Origin: Candidatus Phycorickettsia trachydisci
GTDB lineage: Bacteria > Pseudomonadota > Alphaproteobacteria > Rickettsiales > Rickettsiaceae
Direction: 5' to 3'
DNA: 64,000 bases
Assembly (NCBI RefSeq): GCF_003015145.1
Contig: NZ_CP027845.1
Coordinates: forward strand, 806,001-870,000
Numbering within the stretch: the stretch's first letter is position 1; the number at the start of each line of letters is the position of its first letter. The translations under genes and the position numbers were made by a program. Below the pieces are notes generated by a model. That model saw only the letters and a list, made by a program, of their open reading frames with translations, did not search any database and had not been told where the DNA came from. Shown piece by piece: positions 8,754-18,420 of this stretch.

Positions 8754-9947
8754 TTATACTGCTTCAATACACATAGCTATTCCCATTCCACCACCTATAC
8801 ACAATGTCGCTAAACCCCTTTTCTTTCCTTGTCTTTTCAGCTCATGGATTAAAGTAACTAAAACTCTAGTGCCACTTGCTCCAATAGGATGACCTAAGGC
8901 AATAGCGCCACCATTGATGTTTACTTTTGCCGGATCTAAACCTAGCTCTTGCAAGACACATAAACTTTGGGCAGCAAATGCTTCATTAGACTCTATTACA
9001 TCCAAATCATTTACACTCCACCCAGCTTTTTTAAGAGCAAGACGAGTAGCTGGTATTGGGCCTGTACCCATAATATCAGGATCAACCCCAGCTGAAGCAA
9101 AAGAAACAACTCGCACCAAAGGTTTTAGGTTATTAGATTTAACAAAATCATCCGAACCAAGAAGAACAAATGCAGCTCCGTCATTAATACCAGAGCTATT
9201 ACCAGCTGTCACCGTACCATTTTCTATAAATGCAGGTCTTAGCTTTGCCAGAGATTCTAGCGTTGTATCAGGTCTTATAAACTCATCTTGGTCAACTATT
9301 ACTGTTTGTTTTTTGACAGTTAAATTAATTGGTGTTATCTCATCCTTAAATCTACCATTTTTTGCTGCTGCCGCTGCTTTTACTTGGGATTCATATGCAA
9401 ATCTATCTTGCTGCTCACGGGTTATATTAAATTTATTAGCAATATTTTCAGCTGTAATACCCATAGCCTTTCCTGAAAACACATCTGTTAAGCCGTCATA
9501 AGACATCGTATCTACGAAATTTACATTCCCCATTTTAGTTCCCTTACGAAGCATAGCAGTATGAGGAGCATTAGACATAGACTCAACGCCTCCAGCTAAA
9601 ATTAACTGCCCATCGCCGTGCAAAATTGAGGTTGCACCAAGGGCAACTGATTTTAATCCTGATCCACATACTTTATTAATTGTATATGCAGGAATTTCAA
9701 AAGGATGTCTTTTTGAATCCTTGAGTGCTTTTATCGTAATTTGCCTTGCAGGATTTTGACCTAAACTGCTCGTAAGAACCTGTCCTATTATCACTTCATC
9801 TATTGGATAAGGAAATTGCGATACTAAATCGCTTGCTACTAAACTTCCTAACTCAACTGCGCTTAAAGAGCTGAGTGAGCCTAGTAAATTACCGATTGCA
9901 GAGCGCTTTGCCCCTAAAATATATACTTCTTTCATATAAAATGCCAT
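8754..9947 (-). CDS. Acetyl-CoA acetyltransferase (thiolase)
   Basis: Condenses two acetyl-CoA to acetoacetyl-CoA, or cleaves it. Length (397 aa) and motifs are those of biosynthetic-type thiolases: nucleophile Cys94 in NKVCGSGLKS, GGVESMSN, the His of GGAIALGHPIGASG, and the second catalytic Cys in LCIGGGMG near the C-terminus. The frame opens at the ATG at 9947 (MAFYMKEVYI), but the second methionine, four codons on, fits the family start better. Monocistronic by appearance; no polyhydroxyalkanoate or HMG-CoA genes lie beside it, so the pathway (ketone-body, PHA or fatty-acid use) is open. Confidence 0.93.
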   Translation of the reverse strand: MAFYMKEVYILGAKRSAIGNLLGSLSSLSAVELGSLVASDLVSQFPYPIDEVIIGQVLTSSLGQNPARQITIKALKDSKRHPFEIPAYTINKVCGSGLKSVALGATSILHGDGQLILAGGVESMSNAPHTAMLRKGTKMGNVNFVDTMSYDGLTDVFSGKAMGITAENIANKFNITREQQDRFAYESQVKAAAAAKNGRFKDEITPINLTVKKQTVIVDQDEFIRPDTTLESLAKLRPAFIENGTVTAGNSSGINDGAAFVLLGSDDFVKSNNLKPLVRVVSFASAGVDPDIMGTGPIPATRLALKKAGWSVNDLDVIESNEAFAAQSLCVLQELGLDPAKVNINGGAIALGHPIGASGTRVLVTLIHELKRQGKKRGLATLCIGGGMGIAMCIEAV

Positions 9948-10019
9948 TTTGATTAGTTTATGAGAAAAACTTATCTTAGTTCTTTTACCAAAATATAGTA
10001 AATTATATTAAATGCGATA

Positions 10020-12728
10020 TTGATTTTTAAACTTGATACAAAATCACAACACATGCTCTTTTATTATATCCCATCTCACCTAAATTACCTTAGCGTTCTT
10101 AGTAAGTTTTTAGTAAACACCTATGGCAAAGGGATAGACCAGGTACAAATAATTTTCGCTCATCCCTTGCAATGTCAGTTTTTCCATAAAGAACTTATAG
10201 AAACTTTAAAACCATCTGGAGGCAACTTCTTTTTACCCCAAATTATACCCCTAAGCAGTCTTTGGGAGCGCTTTAGGGTTATTAAAGAAAATGATAAATT
10301 GTATGGAAGAGCAAAGTCTATTGAAGAAATTTTATGTCTATCTAAGAATTTAATGCCAGATTTACATGCTGCAGATAGGTTTGAAGTAGCAAATCAATTA
10401 CACCAAGTACTAAAAGAATTAGCAAATAATAATGCTGATATTACATGTTTAGATGAACAGCTGCTAGCAGATAAAAGCATCCACCTTCAAGAGCAATTAA
10501 AACTCATAGGCGAGCAAAGTGTTAATCTAAAAAACTCTCTAGATAATAAGCTTCCAAGTTTTGATTTTGATAATAAAATTTACGTAAAATACCTTAAAGA
10601 ATTAGTTCAATTAGGTCCTACAATATTAGTTGGACTTACGCGAGAATCTAAATTTTTTAACCAGTTTTTGCTAGACAATTTAGACAACGAAAACCTAACT
10701 TTTATCTTACCACCAATTTGTGATGCGAAAAATTTAGATCTATTTAATAATTCTAAAAAGCTCGTAGAATTTTTAAAGGTTAAAGATATAAAACCTATAG
10801 GTCAAGAAGAGAGTAATTTTTCGTTTAAAGACTTCTTAGGAGCAAATCCTCAAAGCAAAATTTCTCACATAAGCTTAGTAGAGGCAGAAAACGAAATTGA
10901 AGAGAGTAATTTGATATTTATTCTAATTAAAGATTTTTTAGACAAAAACCCAGGTAAATCCATAGCCTTAATGCTCAGTAACAGGCATATCATCAACTTT
11001 GTTATTAACAACCTTAAAAAATATCAGATTAGCTTTGCAGATTTTTTAGGTGAGAATTTTCTCGAAAATAAGCTTGTTCAATTCATTTTATCTTTAACGC
11101 ATTATATCTTAGAGCCAACGAGCATAGATAAACTTTTAGCCTGCTTGAAACATCCATATATTTACTGCGAGTATAGCAATCGAGTCGAAAATATAATTAG
11201 AGAAAATGTTTTCATGAATAGTGCCTTTGATATTAGTAATCATATCGAAGATTTATGGCTTAAAACCTGGTGGGAAAATTTCTACAGCATTATCCAAAAA
11301 TATCAAAACAAATTAAAAGATGAAGCTGAATTAAATGATTTCATTCGTATAAGCTTTCAATTATCCGAGGAGCTATACCCTGATATTTGGAAAATTTCTG
11401 GCATTGAGAAAATAGTAAATTTTTTCCGCGACCTACTTGAGGCAAACTTTAGCGTTATTAAAAAAGATGAATACTATAATTTTCTAAAAGCAATTTTAAA
11501 GAAAAATAGAATCATCACATCTCATCCATCCCCTCAGGTATCTATTTTATCACCTGATAACTCCTTATATCTCAACTTTGATCTTGTTATTTTAGGTGAT
11601 ATGAACGGAGATATAAAATGCGCCTCACAAAATTTAGATATGTGGATTGCAGGTGCTTTACGCCGTAGCTTAGATTTAACCAATCCTGAAGAAGAGTTTA
11701 AAGCAAAAATGCAAGACTTTTACTTACTACTGTGTAATAAGGAAGTAGTTTTAACGCGCGCAAAAAAAGTTAATAATTCTACTACAAGCTCATCAAAATT
11801 CTGGCAACAGCTAATGCACTTGGCAAAAAGTGATAAAATTCTTAATGTTGACAGCAAAAATGGATACCTAGATGTTCTAAGATATTATCTTTTTGATCGC
11901 ACCCTACCCGTAAATAGTGAATTTCTCGTAGAAAACAGTTGTTTTCCTGAAAAAGTTTCTGTCACTAACTTAGAGTTACTTATTAAAAATCCTCATGGTT
12001 TTTATGCTAAAAATATCTTAAGGCTTTACCCTTATGATGAACTTAATAAGCAAGAGTTAAACGCAGAATTTGGTACGCTGCTGCATGCGATCATTTGCGC
12101 ATATAATAAGTTACCTGAAATAGGAGATACTAAAGCATTTTTGCAATTGGCTGAATTAGAGATAAAAAAATTAGGGGCAGATGAGTTTATTATAAATCTC
12201 TGGTGGCCTAAAATTGCATCTATCGGTTCTGCATACGTAAATTTTGCTCGCACCAGAGGTGCAAAAAAGATTTACAGTGAAATTTATGGCCAAATGTATG
12301 TTGATATAGATGATAAAACCCAAAGAATTATAGCTATAGCAGATGAGATTGTAGTGAACGAAGATGGCAGCGTGCATATCATAGACTATAAAACTGGAAC
12401 CCCTCCTACAAAAAAGGATGTATTAAGCGGTATAGCTCCGCAGCTAATTGTTGAAGGCTTGATACTTGCACGCGGGGGGTTTAAAGGATTGCCAAAAGTA
12501 AACCCATCGCAAATTAGCTTTATCAAGCTTTCTCACAACGATCCTCACTTACAAGAAATTTCAATGCAAGACATAGATTTTGATATTCATTATTCGGGTT
12601 TGCAAAACTTATTGAAGCACTATCTCTCCCAGCCTGTACGCTATTATGTTTTGCCTCACGATGACTACATCCCAAAATACGATCAATATAGACACTTAGG
12701 AAGAAAAAACTACTTCTTATATACATAA
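10020..12728 (+). CDS. addB: Double-strand break repair protein AddB
   Basis: AddB subunit of the alphaproteobacterial AddAB helicase-nuclease, which resects DNA ends for RecA-dependent repair (902 aa). The N-terminal half is the divergent helicase-like part (YYIPSHLNYLSVL…). The C-terminal nuclease begins at VSVTNLELLIKNPHGFYAKNIL and contains EFGTLLHA and the PD-(D/E)XK core IADEIVV…VHIIDYKTGTPP, with the catalytic Asp and the D.K pair present. The frame starts with TTG at 10020; the ATG at 10053 (MLFYYIP…) gives a more family-like N-terminus and may be the true start. AddA is not nearby in this window, whereas addB and addA are often adjacent in free-living relatives. Confidence 0.88.
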   Translation: MIFKLDTKSQHMLFYYIPSHLNYLSVLSKFLVNTYGKGIDQVQIIFAHPLQCQFFHKELIETLKPSGGNFFLPQIIPLSSLWERFRVIKENDKLYGRAKSIEEILCLSKNLMPDLHAADRFEVANQLHQVLKELANNNADITCLDEQLLADKSIHLQEQLKLIGEQSVNLKNSLDNKLPSFDFDNKIYVKYLKELVQLGPTILVGLTRESKFFNQFLLDNLDNENLTFILPPICDAKNLDLFNNSKKLVEFLKVKDIKPIGQEESNFSFKDFLGANPQSKISHISLVEAENEIEESNLIFILIKDFLDKNPGKSIALMLSNRHIINFVINNLKKYQISFADFLGENFLENKLVQFILSLTHYILEPTSIDKLLACLKHPYIYCEYSNRVENIIRENVFMNSAFDISNHIEDLWLKTWWENFYSIIQKYQNKLKDEAELNDFIRISFQLSEELYPDIWKISGIEKIVNFFRDLLEANFSVIKKDEYYNFLKAILKKNRIITSHPSPQVSILSPDNSLYLNFDLVILGDMNGDIKCASQNLDMWIAGALRRSLDLTNPEEEFKAKMQDFYLLLCNKEVVLTRAKKVNNSTTSSSKFWQQLMHLAKSDKILNVDSKNGYLDVLRYYLFDRTLPVNSEFLVENSCFPEKVSVTNLELLIKNPHGFYAKNILRLYPYDELNKQELNAEFGTLLHAIICAYNKLPEIGDTKAFLQLAELEIKKLGADEFIINLWWPKIASIGSAYVNFARTRGAKKIYSEIYGQMYVDIDDKTQRIIAIADEIVVNEDGSVHIIDYKTGTPPTKKDVLSGIAPQLIVEGLILARGGFKGLPKVNPSQISFIKLSHNDPHLQEISMQDIDFDIHYSGLQNLLKHYLSQPVRYYVLPHDDYIPKYDQYRHLGRKNYFLYT

Positions 12729-12788
12729 ATTCTAGTTTTTAATTCTAAAAGTGCTACCATACCCTTAGAAAATTAAATGTAGCAATTT

Positions 12789-14174
12789 ATGGAAAATAAC
12801 TTTGATTTAGTCATTATAGGAGCAGGACCGGCAGGATACACAGGAGCTATAAGAGCCGCTCAACTTGGCATGAAGGTAGCATGCGTTGAAAAAGATTCAA
12901 CACTTGGTGGAACTTGCTTAAATGTAGGCTGCATCCCGTCTAAAGCTCTCTTGCATTTTTCTGAAAAATATGAAGAAGCTCTCAAACATTTAGCAGGAAT
13001 AGGAATAAATACTTCCTGCTCGTTGGATCTAGCTACGATGATCGCCAAGAAAGATAAAGTAGTCTCAGATTTAACAAGGGGTATCGAGATGCTTTTTAAC
13101 AAAAATAAAATTCATCGAATCGGCGGTACTGCAAAAATTACATCACCCAATACTGTGCTTATAAATAATCAAACTGAAATTACTGCACACAATATTCTGA
13201 TTGCAACGGGCTCAATCCCTTCCCCTCTTCCTAATATTACCTTAGATCATAAAAGAATAGTTTCATCAACAGGCGCACTGAGCCTCAAAGAAGTACCGCA
13301 AAAGCTAATTGTAATAGGAGCAGGATATATCGGGCTGGAGCTAGGCTCTGTATGGAGAAGGCTTGGCTCAGAAGTAGTGGTACTAGAGTATTCAAATAAC
13401 TTTTTACCATTTATGGATAAAGAAGTAGCTACTACTCTCTATAGCTTACTACAAAAACAAGGTATGCAATTCCAAATGAGTACAAAAGTTTTATCAGCCC
13501 AGACTCAAAGAGATAAAGTACTTATTAAGGCACAAAAAGATAACACAGAATCAGAGCTAGATGCAGATATTGTGCTCGTTGCAGCTGGTAGGGTTCCGTA
13601 CACTGCGGATCTCGGTCTTGAGGAATTAGGCATAGAAAAAGATAACAGGGGATTTATTAAGGTAGATAGTTTTTATAGAACAAAACACCCATCCATATAT
13701 GCAGTAGGAGACGTGATCCCTGGTCCTATGCTTGCACATAAAGCGGAAGGTGAAAGCATCGATGCAGTCGAAATTATGAATGGTAAAAAACCATCTATAA
13801 ATTATAACCTAATACCTAGTGTAATTTACACATCTCCAGAAGTTGCCAGCGTTGGTCTTACCGAAGAGCAGTTAAAGGCAGCATCAAAAGAGTATAAGGT
13901 AGGTAAATTTCCTTTCATAGCCAATAGTAAGGCTAAAGCTATTGTCTCAACTGAAGGCTTTGTGAAAATCCTTGCAGATAGCAAAACAGATCAGATTTTA
14001 GGCGCTCACATTATAGGACAAAACGCTAGCAATTTGATCAGTGAGCTGGCTGTTGCCATGGAATTTAAAGCATCCAGCCAAGACATAGCTCTAACAATGC
14101 ATCCCCATCCAACTTTAAGTGAAGCAATATGCGAAGCTGCAAAGGCAGTAAATAAGGAGGCTATTAATATTTAG
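12789..14174 (+). CDS. lpdA: Dihydrolipoyl dehydrogenase (E3)
   Basis: FAD enzyme that reoxidises the dihydrolipoyl groups of 2-oxoacid dehydrogenase complexes (461 aa). It has the FAD-binding GAGPAGYTGA at residues 11-20, the redox disulfide Cys43/Cys48 in GGTCLNVGCIPSK, the NAD-binding GAGYIGLELGSVW, and the C-terminal HPHPTLSEA with the active-site His. No E1 or E2 genes are adjacent. Its 3' end overlaps the convergent beta-lactamase gene by 11 bp. Confidence 0.96.
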   Translation: MENNFDLVIIGAGPAGYTGAIRAAQLGMKVACVEKDSTLGGTCLNVGCIPSKALLHFSEKYEEALKHLAGIGINTSCSLDLATMIAKKDKVVSDLTRGIEMLFNKNKIHRIGGTAKITSPNTVLINNQTEITAHNILIATGSIPSPLPNITLDHKRIVSSTGALSLKEVPQKLIVIGAGYIGLELGSVWRRLGSEVVVLEYSNNFLPFMDKEVATTLYSLLQKQGMQFQMSTKVLSAQTQRDKVLIKAQKDNTESELDADIVLVAAGRVPYTADLGLEELGIEKDNRGFIKVDSFYRTKHPSIYAVGDVIPGPMLAHKAEGESIDAVEIMNGKKPSINYNLIPSVIYTSPEVASVGLTEEQLKAASKEYKVGKFPFIANSKAKAIVSTEGFVKILADSKTDQILGAHIIGQNASNLISELAVAMEFKASSQDIALTMHPHPTLSEAICEAAKAVNKEAINI

Positions 14175-14961
14175 ATCCTTCTAGTTCATTTATTATGTAA
14201 TAAAGTTTTATAAAAGCCTCGTTCCTTGCTCGAAAAGAGGCCGGCACGTTTTCTTTTTTATCATCAGCAATATGACTTGCAAAAACGATACTTCTACTAC
14301 CCTTTTGGATATATCCAACAAACCATCCCTGTTGTAGTTCGCTCTTATTACAATTATGATCAACTTGAACTCCACTGCCAGTTTTACCATACAACTTCCA
14401 TCCTGCAGCAAGCTCAGTAACAAACATTATTCCCTTTGTCTGGATGTAACTTTTTTTGTTTACCGGCAGCTTTTGTTCAATAATATTTTGTAAAAAATCT
14501 AATTGTTGATGTGGAGAAATTTTAAGAGAACTTGAAATCCAAGAACGACTTAGCCCATTATTTAATCCCTTATCCCCAGATAAATTCATATTGCCATAGT
14601 TAAAGTCTCGGACATATTGTTGAAATTTCCTTGTGCCCAACTTGCTAGTTAATATTTGAGAATACCAAAGACAACTATCCCTCATCCAAGTCTTTGGAGT
14701 TTGATCTTGTTTACAAATATTATTAAAGCTAGCATATTCGTTTTTATATTCCCATAAAGGAGTATCTTGATCAACAAAAATTGACGAATTAAAGCCCATT
14801 AAACTCAAAGCAATCTTAAATGTAGATTCAGGAGGATATTGATTGCTGCAATCTCCTTCTTGATGAATCATTTTGTCTTTTTCCTTTGCTGTGAAGCAAA
14901 TTTTTGCCGCAAATACTTCCGTTGCACATAAAGATATAAGCAGCGCTAAGAATTGTTTCAT
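14164..14961 (-). CDS. Class D (OXA-type) beta-lactamase, exported
   Basis: Serine beta-lactamase (265 aa) with a clear signal peptide (MKQFLALLISLCATEVFA). Class D motifs are present: Ser46-Thr-Phe-Lys49 with the catalytic Ser and the Lys that is carbamylated in the family, YGN at 122-124, the tryptophan in SWISSSLKISPHQQ at 141, and KTG at 193-195. The usual S-x-V motif reads SQI (101-103), a conservative change. It would hydrolyse penicillins in the periplasm, if active. BlaR-type sensors share this fold but carry long membrane N-termini that are absent here, so an enzyme is the better call. It overlaps the end of lpdA. Confidence 0.9.
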   Translation of the reverse strand: MKQFLALLISLCATEVFAAKICFTAKEKDKMIHQEGDCSNQYPPESTFKIALSLMGFNSSIFVDQDTPLWEYKNEYASFNNICKQDQTPKTWMRDSCLWYSQILTSKLGTRKFQQYVRDFNYGNMNLSGDKGLNNGLSRSWISSSLKISPHQQLDFLQNIIEQKLPVNKKSYIQTKGIMFVTELAAGWKLYGKTGSGVQVDHNCNKSELQQGWFVGYIQKGSRSIVFASHIADDKKENVPASFRARNEAFIKLYYIINELEGSKY

Positions 14962-15287
14962 AATCTATTTTTATTAAAGTTAAGAAAATCACATGCCCCC
15001 TTCACGTATTATAAAATAAAATTCAATCAATTAGATAGTTGAGATATCTATAGAATTTAAAGCCGCTAGAGCAATATGTAGTTCTGACGATGCACCCTTC
15101 CAACTTTGAGGTAAGCAATGTGCTAAACTGCCAAAACAGCTACTTTTAATACTAAATACAGCCACTAAGCTTTGTGCTTTTAGTAATATTACATACAAAA
15201 AATCTAATTACCGATATGTACGTCTCTTAAGTTTGATTTATAACAAATTTATTATAAAGTATATAAAAACTTAATTATAAATATTTT
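14962..15287. other. Intergenic with a 55-codon relic-like frame
   Basis: This 326-bp gap lies between the beta-lactamase start and the next ankyrin gene. On the minus strand 15031-15207 is open, and a TTG at 15198 would give about 55 residues ending ASSELHIALAALNSIDISTI. The composition is protein-like and richer in G+C than the flanks. I do not recognise it. It may be a genome repeat, a gene fragment or a small gene; no good ribosome-binding site is visible. The AT-rich remainder should carry the promoters of the flanking genes. Confidence 0.3.
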
Positions 15288-16793
15288 ATGCTTTCAAGAT
15301 TGGCAAGACTTTTACATAATGGTGAAGAAGACATTACCTTATCATTAATAAAAACTATAAACCTTGATTATCCTTTAGTCAATATTGAAGCTTCATTGAA
15401 TGAGAAAGAAGAAACAGCCTTACATTTGGCCGTAAAATACGGTCGCAAATTAGTAGTAAAGCTTTTAATCGAGATAAATGTAGAGCTGAATCGCAAAAAT
15501 ATAGAGGGACTTACACCTTTAAATCTGTCTTTAACTCGAGAAGTTGACAACCCTGAAATTGCCTGTTTACTGATAAAAGCTGGCGCCAATTTTCGTATAG
15601 CTTGTAATAAAGGCTATAGCCCAATAGACAGGGCTATCATATCTTTCTATCCCACTTCTAGCGATTCTTATTCCGCTGTTTTAGATAGTATTTTAGAAAC
15701 TGGATGGAATATTAATAGTATTGATAAGCATGGGTATACAGCTTTGACAATAGCAGTAACAAATAACAATTTATATTCTACTAAATATCTACTAGATCAT
15801 GGAGCTAACCCTCATCGTAGCATAGACAAACTCCACGTAGCTCCAGAATTACGTAGTAGCGCTTATGGTTACGCAAAACGTCTTGGAAGCAACGAAATGA
15901 TTGAACTATTGGAAAAAAATGGCGCAATGAATTTACCAAACTCAAGCTTAGTACATCAATATGTCCGAGAAAACAAGATAGAAGAAATAAAGCAAATTAT
16001 CATACAAGGTGATTACGATTTAAATAAAACGGATGGCTCAGGACTTACTCCTTTAAATCTTGCACTTAAAACGGGTATAAAAAATGAAAAGATGGCCTCT
16101 ATATTACTTAAGGCAGGAGCAGATCCAAATATACCCGATACCTTGGGAACAACACCTTTAATTCGTGCAGCCGCACATGGATTTCATGATGTAGTGAAAT
16201 TGCTTATAGAAAAAGGAGCTATCATTAATGCACAGGATAATTTTGGTAATGCTCCATTACAAACTGCGGCTCGTAATAAAGATTGTGCACCTAAAACATT
16301 TTCTCTGCTCATTCAACATGGCGCTAATCTAAACCTACAAAATAAAGAAAAAAACACCGCCTTACACTATGCTGCTATGTTAGATCGTGATGACGTTGTT
16401 AAGATATTAATGTCACATGGCGCCAATGCTCGCTTAATAAACAAAAACTTTTATACACCAGCTGAACTAGCTATATACTATAAGAATTTCAGCATAGCAG
16501 CTTTAATTAAGAGTTTTAATAAAAGTACTCAAGAGTATAAGGAGGATCAAACTCTTACACTTTCAAATACAAATAAATATTTGAAACACACTCTTGAAAA
16601 GCACAAAGCAAAAATACCATCACTCACTCCTACAATTGATTTAGATAGTACCGCTGGAGATAAACAATGTAGCTTTCAAGAAACCTTAGATACTAAAAAT
16701 TTAGAGCTAAAAACTACTCATGATTTACAACCGCCCTTAACAGATGACGTAAAACCATCCGAATTAATAGGCGATACTTCCGAAACAAAATGA
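15288..16793 (+). CDS. Ankyrin-repeat protein, tandem paralogue 1 (501 aa)
   Basis: Ankyrin units occupy about residues 38-220 and 240-400, separated by a conserved linker (LPNSSLVHQYVRENKIEEIKQ). The last 90 residues are polar and low in repeats and end GDTSETK. The same architecture and much of the sequence recur in the next gene (16949-18415), including the unusual insert FYPTSSDSYSAVLDSILETGW. The pair is therefore a tandem duplication that has since diverged. No signal peptide or membrane span. Likely a host-interaction protein by family; the target cannot be read from sequence. Confidence 0.9.
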   Translation: MLSRLARLLHNGEEDITLSLIKTINLDYPLVNIEASLNEKEETALHLAVKYGRKLVVKLLIEINVELNRKNIEGLTPLNLSLTREVDNPEIACLLIKAGANFRIACNKGYSPIDRAIISFYPTSSDSYSAVLDSILETGWNINSIDKHGYTALTIAVTNNNLYSTKYLLDHGANPHRSIDKLHVAPELRSSAYGYAKRLGSNEMIELLEKNGAMNLPNSSLVHQYVRENKIEEIKQIIIQGDYDLNKTDGSGLTPLNLALKTGIKNEKMASILLKAGADPNIPDTLGTTPLIRAAAHGFHDVVKLLIEKGAIINAQDNFGNAPLQTAARNKDCAPKTFSLLIQHGANLNLQNKEKNTALHYAAMLDRDDVVKILMSHGANARLINKNFYTPAELAIYYKNFSIAALIKSFNKSTQEYKEDQTLTLSNTNKYLKHTLEKHKAKIPSLTPTIDLDSTAGDKQCSFQETLDTKNLELKTTHDLQPPLTDDVKPSELIGDTSETK

Positions 16794-16948
16794 AATATTT
16801 ATAACTGCAATTATAAAAACTTTAAGAATACTAAAAACACTAAGTATTTTTTATAATTTACTATTCTAAAATTTCCTTAAATTATATTTGATTTATATCA
16901 AATATTTTATGTACTATAGTAAGTATATAATTAAAAGCATTTTTATAC

Positions 16949-18415
16949 ATGAATTTAGAATTAATAGAAGCCCTAAGGAGCCGCAAAGAAGATACAACAT
17001 TATCACTATTGAGCGCTACACAAGATATCAACTCTTCATTAGATCCAAAACAAAATACATCTCTACATTTGGCAGTTAAATATAGGTGCAAAACAGTAGT
17101 GGAATACTTGATAGAGCAAAAAGTAGAGTTGAATTCTCGAAATACAGAAGGACTGACACCTGTAAATTTATCTTTAACTAGAGCTGTTGCAGATCCGGAA
17201 ATTGCTTGCTTATTGATAAAGGCCGGCGCTAATTTCAATATCAAATGCGATAAAGGTTTTAGCGCTCTGGAAAGAGCCGTAATATCCTTTTACCCAACCA
17301 CTACCGATTCCTATTCTGCTGTTTTAGATAGTATTTTGGAAACTGGATGGGATATTAATACCATGAGCGCAAAAGGCTACACAGCTTTAGCAGTAGCAGT
17401 GATAAACGATAATTTATATTCGGCAAAATATCTCTTGGATCATGGAGCTGACCCACACCGCAGCAAGGATAGAGCTATTGTACCTCCGGAAGGACGCAAT
17501 AGCGCTTACGGTTACGCTATACGTTCTATAAACCCTAAAATGCTTGAATTATTAGACAAAAAAATAGATCTACCAAAATCGAGCTTAATACATCAATATG
17601 TCCGCGAAAACAAAATAGAAGAAATAAAACAGATTATCACTCAAGATGATTGTGATTTGGATAAAACAGATATATCGGGACTAACACCTTTAAATCTTGC
17701 ACTTAAAACAGATACTAACAATAAGGAAATTGCAGCCATACTATTGAAAGCAGGCGCAAACCCAAATATACCAGACGCTTCAGGATCCACACCTTTAATC
17801 CGAGCATCTGCAAATGGATTGCACGATGTAGTGGAGTTACTTATAGAAAAAGGAGCTGATATACACGCTAAAGGAAGCTTCGGCAATACCGCATTACATA
17901 CTGCCGCTCATAACAAAACTTGCCCACCAGAAACATTTTCTCTACTCATTCAACATGGTGCTCGCTTAGATCAACAAAACCAAGGAGGAAACACCGCTCT
18001 TCATTATGCGGCTATGTTCGGTCGAGATTGTATAGCTGAGATATTAATATTAAATGGTGCAAATCCTAACCTAAAAAACTATAAGCTTCAAACACCTGAA
18101 ACTTTAGCTTATGCTTATAAGAATTTTAGTACGGCAGAGGTGATTAAAAATTTTAAGAAGGATGGTCAAGAGTATAAAGAAGACAAATTCAAAACACCTT
18201 TTGATTTTGATGCGTATTTAAAAGAAATAAGAGAAAAATATAAATCTATATCATCTGAAGACCTCACAACTGATTTAAGCAAGATTACTGTAGATGAAGG
18301 TTTAAGTGCTCAAAAGCTCTCAGATTATGAATTCAAGACCTCCAGTTCACTACAATCTTCAATAGATAAAGCAGAACAATCTGATTTAACAGGTGAAGCT
18401 TCCGAGACCACATAA
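16949..18415 (+). CDS. Ankyrin-repeat protein, tandem paralogue 2 (488 aa)
   Basis: Collinear with the preceding gene over its whole length: ankyrin block, the FYPTTTDSYSAVLDSILETGW insert, the linker LPKSSLIHQYVRENKIEEIKQ, a second ankyrin block, and a polar tail ending GEASETT. Identity is high in the ankyrin part and falls in the last 90 residues, where only the final motif and scattered positions are kept. The ATG at 16949 is the first in frame. The 3' end is 5 bp from the convergent comF gene. Confidence 0.9.
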   Translation: MNLELIEALRSRKEDTTLSLLSATQDINSSLDPKQNTSLHLAVKYRCKTVVEYLIEQKVELNSRNTEGLTPVNLSLTRAVADPEIACLLIKAGANFNIKCDKGFSALERAVISFYPTTTDSYSAVLDSILETGWDINTMSAKGYTALAVAVINDNLYSAKYLLDHGADPHRSKDRAIVPPEGRNSAYGYAIRSINPKMLELLDKKIDLPKSSLIHQYVRENKIEEIKQIITQDDCDLDKTDISGLTPLNLALKTDTNNKEIAAILLKAGANPNIPDASGSTPLIRASANGLHDVVELLIEKGADIHAKGSFGNTALHTAAHNKTCPPETFSLLIQHGARLDQQNQGGNTALHYAAMFGRDCIAEILILNGANPNLKNYKLQTPETLAYAYKNFSTAEVIKNFKKDGQEYKEDKFKTPFDFDAYLKEIREKYKSISSEDLTTDLSKITVDEGLSAQKLSDYEFKTSSSLQSSIDKAEQSDLTGEASETT

Positions 18416-18420
18416 ATAAT

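Noticed and set aside
8914-9501. A 195-codon plus-strand frame inside the thiolase gene
   Set aside because: It is antisense to a fully conserved enzyme and has no ribosome-binding site or recognisable protein features.
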